From Clostridia bacterium (GTDB lineage Bacteria > Bacillota > Clostridia > Oscillospirales > CAG-272): a stretch of 5,265 nt of DNA. Position numbers and translations under genes: made by a program. Below the pieces are notes generated by a model. That model was not told where the DNA came from and searched no databases. It worked only from the letters and a program-made list of their open reading frames with translations. This document shows, one piece after another, positions 1-5,176 of the stretch (its first letter is position 1; each line of letters opens with the position of its first letter). The DNA lies in NCBI GenBank assembly GCA_017456685.1, contig JAFTIV010000023.1:1-5265 (forward strand). Direction: 5' to 3'.

Positions 1-242
1 CATTTGCAATAACAGTTCATAAAAGTCAAGGCAGTGAATATCCTATCGTTATCATTCCTATGACTAAAAGCGCTCCTATGCTTCTTACACGAAATTTGAT
101 TTATACTGCTATTACAAGGGCATCTAATATGGTTATTTTGCTTGGTAGTAAAGAAACCTTTGAATATATGGTTAAAAACGACAGGCAAATTTTAAGGCAT
201 ACTGGCTTGTGTCAGCTATTGAGGTCCAACGATGAAAATTAG
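1..242 (+). CDS. recD2: RecD2-like ATP-dependent DNA helicase, C-terminal fragment
   Basis: Only the last 79 residues are in the window; the gene begins upstream, and the reading frame runs from base 3 to the TAG at 240-242. Two hallmarks of superfamily 1 helicases of the RecD/TraA type are visible: a motif V region, TVHKSQGSEYP (about residues 4-14 of the fragment), and a motif VI region, LLTRNLIYTAITRAS (about residues 27-41), which carries the arginine that contacts ATP. This is the UvrD_C_2-type end of helicase domain 2B. In this family the protein unwinds DNA 5' to 3' and, without RecBC partners, is thought to act in DNA repair and replication-fork maintenance. The full-length family is roughly 700-800 aa, so about nine tenths of the gene is missing here. 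Its stop overlaps the start of comF by 11 bp, so the two are co-transcribed and probably translationally coupled. The family assignment is firm; RecD2 versus a close RecD-like paralogue cannot be settled from this fragment. Confidence 0.85.
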   Translation, partial: FAITVHKSQGSEYPIVIIPMTKSAPMLLTRNLIYTAITRASNMVILLGSKETFEYMVKNDRQILRHTGLCQLLRSNDEN

Positions 243-981
243 TCAAATTTTGAAGCGTGCCTTTATCGTTCGCAAATGCATTCTTTGTGGCGAGGTTATC
301 GATTATGACCGTAAAGCTCCATTTTGTGATGAGTGTACATCCTTGTGGCTTGCCAACCTTGATTTGATGTGCATAAAATGCGGATTTGATTGCGATTATT
401 GCACCTGCTTGCCTGACAAGGTAAGGGAAATAAATCATTCTATAGCGAGCTTTGGTGTTTTTTACTCTCCCGAGCTTATGACTCCTGTAAATAGGGTTGT
501 TTATAAGCTTAAGCGCAATTATAATTTTGAGGTTATTAGGTTTTGTGCTGAGGTGATGAAAAGAAAGGCTATTAAGCTTTGCGCAAAGCTTTCTATAAAC
601 TATAGGAGCTTTATTGTTACATTTCCGCCAAGAAGAAGGGACGCGGTTTTGGAGTATGGCTATGACCACGCAAAGCTTTTGGCAAAGGAATTTGCAATTA
701 AGATGGGGCTTGAGCTAAGAGAATGCTTTAAAAATGTTGGTAAAAAGGAGCAAAAGGGCTTGTCAAGAAGCGATAGGCTTTTTAATGCGATAAATTCCTT
801 CAAGGTAAAAGATGGCATAGATGTTAAAGGCGAAAGTGTATTTTTGGTTGATGATGTAATGACGAGTGGAGCAACACTTAATGCTTGTGCCAAGATGCTT
901 ATTTTTGAGGGAGCCAAGCAGGTAATACCGATTACCTTTGCCAAGGATACAAAAACTAATACAAGTAATTTAATTGATTAA
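232..981 (+). CDS. comF: ComF family protein, zinc-ribbon plus phosphoribosyltransferase-like domain
   Basis: This 249-aa protein has the standard ComF layout. The N-terminus is cysteine-rich: C16-x2-C19, C32-x2-C35, C47-x2-C50 and C54-x2-C57, with a further C59, consistent with one or two zinc sites. A type I phosphoribosyltransferase fold follows. Its family blocks are FPPRRRDAVLEYGYDHAKLL (about 131-150), the KGLSRSDRLFNAINSF block (about 175-190), and a PRPP-binding loop VFLVDDVMTSGAT (203-215) with the paired aspartates D207 and D208. In naturally competent bacteria ComF helps to take single-stranded DNA into the cytoplasm during transformation; in many Firmicutes its role outside competence is unproven. 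The ATG at 232 is chosen because it has GAGG at 221-224 upstream and overlaps the helicase stop (ATGAAAATTAG), a usual sign of translational coupling. The neighbouring helicase fits a DNA-handling role. Length and motifs look intact, with no frameshift seen. Confidence 0.93.
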   Translation: MKISQILKRAFIVRKCILCGEVIDYDRKAPFCDECTSLWLANLDLMCIKCGFDCDYCTCLPDKVREINHSIASFGVFYSPELMTPVNRVVYKLKRNYNFEVIRFCAEVMKRKAIKLCAKLSINYRSFIVTFPPRRRDAVLEYGYDHAKLLAKEFAIKMGLELRECFKNVGKKEQKGLSRSDRLFNAINSFKVKDGIDVKGESVFLVDDVMTSGATLNACAKMLIFEGAKQVIPITFAKDTKTNTSNLID

Positions 982-988
982 AGGAGAT
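980..988 (+). promoter_or_regulatory. Ribosome binding site of fucU overlapping the comF stop
   Basis: AAAGGAGAT begins inside the comF TAA stop (979-981) and lies 6 bases before the ATG at 995. It fixes the fucU start at 995 rather than at the TTG at 974, and it suggests that ribosomes finishing comF can reinitiate on fucU. Confidence 0.85.
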
Positions 989-994
989 ACAAAA

Positions 995-1429
995 ATGTTA
1001 AAAGGAATTCCAAGTATTATTTCACCAGAGCTTTTGAAGGTTCTTTGCGAGATGGGACATAGCGATAGAATAGTTATTGCTGATGGTAATTTTCCCGCAG
1101 AATCTATGGGCAAAAACGCAAAGGTTATAAGATGTGACGGTCACGGTGTGCCTGAAATCTTAGATGCAATTTTGCAGCTTTTCCCTCTTGATACTTATGT
1201 TGAGAAGCCAGTTCTTCTTATGGAGGTCATGAAGGGCGATAATGCAAAAACTCCTATTTGGGATGAGTATAAAAAAATAATTACAAAATACGATTCTCGA
1301 GGAGCGAAGACTGTTGGAACTATTGAAAGATTTAAATTTTACGATGAGGCAAAGGAAGCATATGCAATTATTGCCACAAGCGAAAAGGCAATCTATGCTA
1401 ATGTGATGCTACAAAAGGGAGTAATTTGA
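995..1429 (+). CDS. fucU: L-fucose mutarotase, RbsD/FucU family
   Basis: This 144-aa protein belongs to the RbsD/FucU family and resembles E. coli FucU (about 140 aa) along its whole length. The N-terminal block ISPELLKVLCEMGHSD (9-24) includes His22 at the position of the family's catalytic histidine, followed by Asp30. Later blocks are SMGKNAKVIRCDG (37-49), IERFKFYDEAKEAYAII (110-126) and a C-terminal YANVMLQKGV (134-143) carrying the family Y-x-N motif. FucU interconverts the alpha and beta anomers of L-fucose in the cytoplasm, supplying the anomer used by fucose isomerase; family members also act on ribose and related sugars, so the substrate is not proven. The enzyme is usually a decamer. 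The start is the ATG with AAAGGAG just upstream. It lies 13 bp after comF and is probably in the same transcript. No fucose isomerase, kinase, aldolase or transporter is in view, so it is either an orphan or serves genes elsewhere. Confidence 0.9.
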   Translation: MLKGIPSIISPELLKVLCEMGHSDRIVIADGNFPAESMGKNAKVIRCDGHGVPEILDAILQLFPLDTYVEKPVLLMEVMKGDNAKTPIWDEYKKIITKYDSRGAKTVGTIERFKFYDEAKEAYAIIATSEKAIYANVMLQKGVI

Positions 1430-1452
1430 TTTAATCAAATTCAGTAAAAATA

Positions 1453-1481
1453 TTGACAAATTTTATTTAAGGTGTTATTAT
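1453..1481 (+). promoter_or_regulatory. Sigma-70/SigA-type promoter for the riboswitch-transporter unit
   Basis: A perfect -35 box, TTGACA (1453-1458), is separated by exactly 17 bp from TATTAT (1476-1481). Transcription should start near 1487-1489, only 2-4 bases before the conserved GGGAGTAGC of the aptamer, so the RNA element sits at the extreme 5' end of the transcript. The 11-base string TTGACAAATTT (1453-1463) recurs in the tmcAL promoter at 4745-4755. Confidence 0.85.
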
Positions 1482-1486
1482 TCTTT

Positions 1487-1576
1487 ACGAGGGAGTAGCC
1501 AGCACGATAATATCGTGTTTACATTGCCGTCAATACGATTATAAAATCCGGTTTTGTAATTAAGTGGCAAGACTTA
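1487..1576 (+). ncRNA. yybP-ykoY family manganese riboswitch aptamer
   Basis: The leader has the ordered conserved blocks of the yybP-ykoY class as I recall them from the Lactococcus lactis aptamer. They are GGGAGTAGCC (1491-1500), a hairpin CACGAT/ATCGTG with loop AAT (1503-1517), CGTCAATACG (1528-1537), a hairpin GATT/AATC (1537-1548), CCGG (1548-1551) and GGCAAGAC (1566-1573). A long-range helix TTACA/TGTAA (1519-1523 with 1555-1559) and GCC/GGC (1498-1500 with 1566-1568) support the fold. The class binds Mn2+ between two docked loops and usually turns expression on. The 3' strand, GGCAAGACTTA, is also the 5' arm of the terminator at 1566-1610, giving the expected either/or switch. The basal P1 helix is unusually short here: about 3 bp, GAG 1489-1491 with CTT 1573-1575. 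I identified this by eye; a covariance-model search with Rfam RF00080 would settle it. Confidence 0.85.
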
Positions 1577-1610
1577 AGCCCATTTTGGGTATAAGTCTTG
1601 CCATTTTTTT
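1566..1610 (+). terminator. Intrinsic terminator forming the riboswitch expression platform
   Basis: An 11-bp perfect stem, GGCAAGACTTA (1566-1576) with TAAGTCTTGCC (1592-1602), is topped after one A-A mismatch by a further 5 pairs (GCCCA with TGGGT, including one G-U). It is followed by A and seven T residues (1604-1610). Its 5' arm doubles as the 3' end of the aptamer, so ligand-stabilised aptamer folding should compete with termination. It would also stop read-through from comF-fucU, for which no other terminator is visible. Confidence 0.9.
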
Positions 1611-1739
1611 GAGCCGAAAACATGAAAAAGATTTTTTATTGTAGAAAATTCGTGGGTGTAAAAATAGGGAAGACTATTTATTGCCCGCTTTGTATATATT
1701 TTAACATGATTTTGAATGTTTTAAAGAAAAGGAGAAAAA
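1611..1739 (+). other. Untranslated leader between riboswitch terminator and transporter start
   Basis: About 129 bases separate the terminator's T run from the transporter ATG. The stretch is AT-rich and holds no convincing gene. It has a weak hairpin, AAATAG/CTATTT (1662-1667 with 1674-1679), and a TATATT (1695-1700) without a matching -35 box. The only firm element is the AAGGAG ribosome binding site at 1729-1734, five bases before the ATG at 1740. Confidence 0.6.
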
Positions 1740-3410
1740 ATGGGAATTCTTTTAGGAATTTTTACCTTGCTCACGGGTGTCGGTGTATTTATTGCCGGTA
1801 TGAATATGATGGGTGAGGGACTTGAGAAAAGCGCAGGCGGTGGACTTAAGAGGCTTTTGGCTAAAATAAGTAATAATCGCTTTGCGGGCGTTGGAATTGG
1901 CGCTACTGTAACCGGAATAATTCAAAGCTCATCTGCTACGAGCGTAATGGTAATTGGTCTTGTTAATGCGGGAGTAATGACCTTGTTCCAAGCAACATCT
2001 ATTATTATGGGTGCCAACATTGGTACAACTGTAACAGGTCTTATAGTTGCGTTATCAGGTACGGAAAGTAGTGGAATAGGATTTTCCGAAATAGCAATGC
2101 TATTTGCATTTATTGGAATAATGATGACCTTCTTCAAAAACGAAAAGGTTAAAAGAGTAGGCGGAATTCTTGGCGGACTTGGACTTGTCTTTGTTGGCCT
2201 TGATATAATGGGCGGTTCGCTTAAGGGCAATCCAGAGCTTAACGGATTTTTCACAGGTCTTTTTGAAAAAATTCATTTTCCACTATTGCTTATCATTCTT
2301 GGTGCGTTATTCACTGCGCTTATTCAATCATCATCTGCTGCCACTGGTATAGTAATTACAATGGCTGGAGCAGGCGTTATTCCTGTTGACCTTGCCCTTT
2401 ATATAGTTCTTGGCTCTAACATTGGAACTTGCGTTACCGCTCTTATTGCTTGTATTGGAGCGAGTGCTAACTCTAAGAGAACTGCTTTTGTTCACTTTAC
2501 CTTCAATACACTTGGTACAATTATCTTTGCGGCATTTTTATGGCCAACGGGAGCATGGTTTTCAAATTTGCTATCAACACTTTTTGGAGCAGAAAACTAC
2601 GAGCTCCAAATCGCTATGTTCCATGTAATATTTAATGTTACAACAACGCTTGTTTTGGTTCCTTTTATAAAGCAACTTGTTGATTTGGCTACCTTTGTCA
2701 TAAAGGACAAGAAAAGTGATACAGAAAATCGTCATCTTAAATTTGTTGATGAAAGACTTCTTAAAACACCCGCAATTGCTGTTATGCAGGTAAAAAAAGA
2801 GGTTGAATATATGGCTTCCTTGGCAAAGGAAAACTTGGAAAGAGCATTTGATGAAATGCAAAACAAGGACGGAAAGCACAAGGCTGAGCTATATGAGGTG
2901 GAGGGAACCATCAACTTTACAAATAATGCGATGACAAAATATCTTATTCAGCTCTCACCGTTGCTTGATTCTGGTGACGAGCAAATGGTAGGCTCATATT
3001 TCCACGTTCTTAATGACCTTGAAAGAATAGGCGACCATGCTGAAAACTTCTTTGAAATTGCCTCTCAAATGGGCGAGGAGAAGCTTTCATTCTCGGAAAT
3101 GGCATTCGGTGAAATAATGGATATGTATCGCAAGGTAAACAGAATGTTTGAAATTGCAATTGATGCATTTGATAATGTTTCAGCGGAGCATCTAAAGGAG
3201 CTCACGGCTCTTGAAAACGAGGTTGATGCTCTTAAGAAGAAGCTTTCCTCTCAACACTTTACACGACTTGCGACAGGCGCGTGCAAGGTGGAGCAGAGTG
3301 CATACTTTTTCTCAACAGTTGCAGGACTCGAAAGAGTTGCGGACCACCTTATAAATATAGGATACAGTATTTTAACTCCAACTGGAGACCAAAAATACGC
3401 AAAAATATAA
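1740..3410 (+). CDS. Na+/phosphate cotransporter family protein with C-terminal PhoU-like domain
   Basis: This 556-aa inner-membrane protein has two Na_Pi_cotrans repeats followed by a cytoplasmic PhoU-like domain. Each repeat carries the family signature: IIQSSSATSVMVIG (60-73) followed by GANIGTTVTGLI (91-102), and ALIQSSSAATGIVI (193-206) followed by GSNIGTCVTALI (225-236). Other hydrophobic stretches near 2-20, 115-130, 140-158, 181-195, 250-270 and 290-310 complete a roughly eight- to ten-segment membrane part. Residues about 340-545 form the helical PhoU-like part, with DLERIGDHAEN (426-436) and GLERVADHLI (529-538); these carry the E-x3-D motifs that bind metal clusters in PhoU proteins. 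Relatives such as E. coli YjbB, which has the same architecture, are linked to phosphate movement, export in that case; substrate and direction are not shown here. The ATG at 1740 follows AAGGAG at 1729-1734. The gene is a single unit behind a Mn2+ riboswitch and ends just before a strong terminator. Length and motifs appear complete. Confidence 0.92.
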   Translation: MGILLGIFTLLTGVGVFIAGMNMMGEGLEKSAGGGLKRLLAKISNNRFAGVGIGATVTGIIQSSSATSVMVIGLVNAGVMTLFQATSIIMGANIGTTVTGLIVALSGTESSGIGFSEIAMLFAFIGIMMTFFKNEKVKRVGGILGGLGLVFVGLDIMGGSLKGNPELNGFFTGLFEKIHFPLLLIILGALFTALIQSSSAATGIVITMAGAGVIPVDLALYIVLGSNIGTCVTALIACIGASANSKRTAFVHFTFNTLGTIIFAAFLWPTGAWFSNLLSTLFGAENYELQIAMFHVIFNVTTTLVLVPFIKQLVDLATFVIKDKKSDTENRHLKFVDERLLKTPAIAVMQVKKEVEYMASLAKENLERAFDEMQNKDGKHKAELYEVEGTINFTNNAMTKYLIQLSPLLDSGDEQMVGSYFHVLNDLERIGDHAENFFEIASQMGEEKLSFSEMAFGEIMDMYRKVNRMFEIAIDAFDNVSAEHLKELTALENEVDALKKKLSSQHFTRLATGACKVEQSAYFFSTVAGLERVADHLINIGYSILTPTGDQKYAKI

Positions 3411-3420
3411 GCATAAACAA

Positions 3421-3458
3421 AAATGCCTTGTGCAAGTTTGCACAAGGCATTTGTTTTT
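3421..3458. terminator. Bidirectional intrinsic terminator between convergent genes
   Basis: A 15-bp perfect inverted repeat, AAATGCCTTGTGCAA (3421-3435) with TTGCACAAGGCATTT (3438-3452), fills the 49-bp gap between the transporter stop (3410) and the ackA stop (3460). The + strand continues with GTTTTTG and the - strand reads TTTTTGTTT after its arm, so it can end transcription from both sides. The ackA reading frame ends only about 8 bases from the hairpin. Confidence 0.9.
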
Positions 3459-3459
3459 G

Positions 3460-4719
3460 TTATTTACCATTAACAACAGCTTCTGTATCTCTTGCAATCA
3501 TAAGCTCTTCGTTTGTAGGAAGAACATATACCTTAACCTTTGATTTAGGGGTTGAAAGCTCTACAATGTTTGGCTGTCTTAGAGTCTTTGAATTAAGCTC
3601 ATAGTCAATATCAATTCCATAGAATTCCATATCGCGACAAACTCTTTCACGAAGCTCAGGGTTGTTTTCGCCCATACCAGCGGTGAATACAATTGCATCA
3701 AGTCCATTCATAATAGCGGAATATGAGCCGATGTATTTCTTAACCTGGAAAGCGAGAATATCAGCTGCGAGCTGGGCGTGCTTTGTAACGATTGCCTTTT
3801 CCTCATCTGTCTTGGGGCAGGTGTCAAGGCTCTCGTTGTAGTTTCCAAGAATAGCAGCCTCAATGTCACGGCTGTCGGATGAATATGCGCTTACACCAAT
3901 AAATCCGCATTTTTTGTTCATAAAATCAGTGATTTCATCAACACCGATTCCATATTTTTTCATAATATATGGAACGATAGCAGGGTCTATAGAACCGCAT
4001 CTTGTGCCCATTTCAACGCCATCAAGAGGAGTAAAACCCATAGATGTATCAACAACCTTTCCGTCTCTTACAGCGGAAATTGATGAGCCGTTACCAATAT
4101 GGCAGGTAACAATCTTAGAATCCTTCTTGTTGCCGAGAATTTTAATCATTTCGTTAGCAACAAAGCGGTGAGATGTTCCGTGCGCACCGTATCTTCTAAT
4201 GTGGTCCTCTTCAACCATTTTGATGGGAAGAGCATATGTATAAGCCTTAGGCTCCATTGTTTGATGGAAAGCGGTGTCAAAAACTGCAACCTGTGGGGTG
4301 TTAGGCATAGCCTTGGTGCAACCCTTGATGCCCATAATGTGAGCAGGGTTATGAAGCGGAGCGAATTCGCTACATTTTTCAATTATATCTAAAACCTCAT
4401 CTGTAACAAGACAACTTTGAGAAATGTATGGTCCACCATGAACTATTCTGTGACCAACAGCCTCGATTTCGTCCATACTTGAAATGCATCCATAGTCTGT
4501 ATCGGTAAGCATTTTTACAACGATTTCTGTAGCGACAGAGTGGTCTGGCATAGGGATTTCCTTCTTTACCTTTGTTCCGTCTGCCTTTTTGTGGTCAATT
4601 AAGCTTCCAGCCATACCAATTCTTTCACAAATACCCTTTCCAAGGACTTCTCCTGTGGCGGTATCCATCAATTGATACTTAAGTGAAGAGCTTCCAGCAT
4701 TTACAACAAGTACTTTCAT
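3460..4719 (-). CDS. ackA: Acetate kinase
   Basis: This 419-aa cytoplasmic enzyme interconverts acetate plus ATP and acetyl phosphate plus ADP; in fermenters it mainly runs towards ATP and acetate. All landmark blocks are present: NAGSSSLK (7-14), GHRIVHGGPYI (89-99), VFDTAFHQTMEP (146-157), RRYGAHGTSHRF (175-186), HIGNGSSIS (207-215), DGVEMGTRCGSIDP (233-246), FTAGMGENNPELRE (345-358) and PTNEELMIAR (401-410). N7, R91, D148, H180 and R240 match the catalytic residues known from Methanosarcina Ack. The start is the ATG at 4719 with GGAGG (4727-4731) seven bases upstream; an in-frame ATG 21 codons further upstream has no such site and would add residues absent from the family. The protein is about 20 aa longer than usual, apparently through an insertion near residues 290-310. 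It has its own promoter and terminator and appears monocistronic, without the pta partner that is often adjacent. Confidence 0.97.
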   Translation of the reverse strand: MKVLVVNAGSSSLKYQLMDTATGEVLGKGICERIGMAGSLIDHKKADGTKVKKEIPMPDHSVATEIVVKMLTDTDYGCISSMDEIEAVGHRIVHGGPYISQSCLVTDEVLDIIEKCSEFAPLHNPAHIMGIKGCTKAMPNTPQVAVFDTAFHQTMEPKAYTYALPIKMVEEDHIRRYGAHGTSHRFVANEMIKILGNKKDSKIVTCHIGNGSSISAVRDGKVVDTSMGFTPLDGVEMGTRCGSIDPAIVPYIMKKYGIGVDEITDFMNKKCGFIGVSAYSSDSRDIEAAILGNYNESLDTCPKTDEEKAIVTKHAQLAADILAFQVKKYIGSYSAIMNGLDAIVFTAGMGENNPELRERVCRDMEFYGIDIDYELNSKTLRQPNIVELSTPKSKVKVYVLPTNEELMIARDTEAVVNGK

Positions 4720-4744
4720 ATTTGTTCCTCCAAAAAAATGTTTC

Positions 4745-4773
4745 TTGACAAATTTAAAATTATCGTTTATATT
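4745..4773 (+). promoter_or_regulatory. Promoter of tmcAL
   Basis: TTGACA (4745-4750) and TATATT (4768-4773) are spaced by 17 bp, with a predicted start near 4780 and a 5' leader of about 75 nt before the ATG at 4856. The -35 region lies inside the ackA leader, and the -10 box overlaps the ackA -10 box. Confidence 0.8.
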
Positions 4774-4799
4774 ATATATCAAAGGGGCAATAAATTCAA
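4771..4799 (-). promoter_or_regulatory. Promoter of ackA
   Basis: On the minus strand TTGAAT (4799-4794) is followed, after exactly 17 bp, by a consensus TATAAT (4776-4771). The predicted start is near 4764, giving a 5' leader of about 45 nt before the ATG at 4719. Its -10 box overlaps the -10 box of the divergent tmcAL promoter by three bases (4771-4773). Confidence 0.8.
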
Positions 4800-4855
4800 G
4801 GTTAAATTGCTAAATTTTATGAAATTTTACATTATTTTTGAAAGGAGGCTTTAAA

Positions 4856-5176
4856 ATGGGAAAAATAGTTGCTGTTATTTGTGAATATAATCCATTTCAC
4901 AATGGACATAAATACCAAATTGATAAAATTAGGGAAAAAATTCCTGATGCAACGATTGTATGCATTATGTCGGGTAATGCTACGCAACGTGGTGAGTTTG
5001 CACTTTTAGATAAATATACAAGAGCAAAGGTGGCGGTTTTAAATGGAGCAAATGTAGTTTTAGAAATGCCTTTTCCTTTTTCTGCCTCTAATGCTGAAAT
5101 TTTTGCCTTTGCGGGTGTTGAAATTGCAAGCAAAATAGGTGCCGATTATTTGTGCTTTGGAATTGAATCAAAATAA
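4856..5176 (+). CDS. tmcAL: tRNA(Met) cytidine acetate ligase TmcAL, N-terminal part ending at an early TAA
   Basis: The 106 visible codons are the nucleotidyltransferase N-terminus of the TmcAL family (formerly YlbM/DUF795). They include the HxGH-type motif EYNPFHNGH (10-18), the SGNATQRGEFALLDKYTRAK block (39-58), VVLEMPFPFS (67-76) and DYLCFGIES (97-105). TmcAL activates acetate with ATP to acetyl-AMP and places the acetyl group on N4 of the wobble cytidine (C34) of elongator tRNA(Met), which sharpens AUG decoding. The ATG at 4856 is chosen because AAAGGAGG (4841-4848) sits seven bases upstream; the TTG at 4838 would run through that site. Full-length members are about 390-430 aa, so a product of 106 aa would lack three quarters of the protein, including the tRNA-binding parts. 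The TAA at 5174-5176 looks like a disruption rather than a natural end, because family-like sequence continues in frame after it. Family certain; functional status doubtful. Confidence 0.85.
   Translation: MGKIVAVICEYNPFHNGHKYQIDKIREKIPDATIVCIMSGNATQRGEFALLDKYTRAKVAVLNGANVVLEMPFPFSASNAEIFAFAGVEIASKIGADYLCFGIESK

Noticed and set aside
172..669. 165-codon minus-strand reading frame
   Set aside because: It lies opposite the well-supported helicase end and comF, has no family features, and no promoter or ribosome binding site was seen.
974..994. TTG start seven codons upstream for fucU
   Set aside because: It overlaps the comF end and translates the AAAGGAG site itself; the ATG at 995 matches the family's MLK-type start.
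1423..1441. AT-only palindrome AATTTGAT/ATCAAATT over the fucU stop, considered as a terminator
   Set aside because: The stem is weak A-T pairing apart from one G-C pair, and no T run follows on either strand. It could be a chance dyad.
1622..1816. 64-codon plus-strand reading frame with several cysteines in the leader
   Set aside because: It lacks a ribosome binding site, overlaps the transporter start by 77 bp in another frame, and its last third is simply an out-of-frame reading of that gene.
3281..3604. 107-codon plus-strand reading frame across the transporter end and ackA end
   Set aside because: It runs through the bidirectional terminator and is antisense to ackA; it has no start signals or recognisable motif.
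4720..4782. 21-residue N-terminal extension of acetate kinase from an upstream ATG
   Set aside because: It would read through the GGAGG ribosome binding site and part of the promoter region, and acetate kinases begin at the MKVLVVNAGSSS-type sequence.
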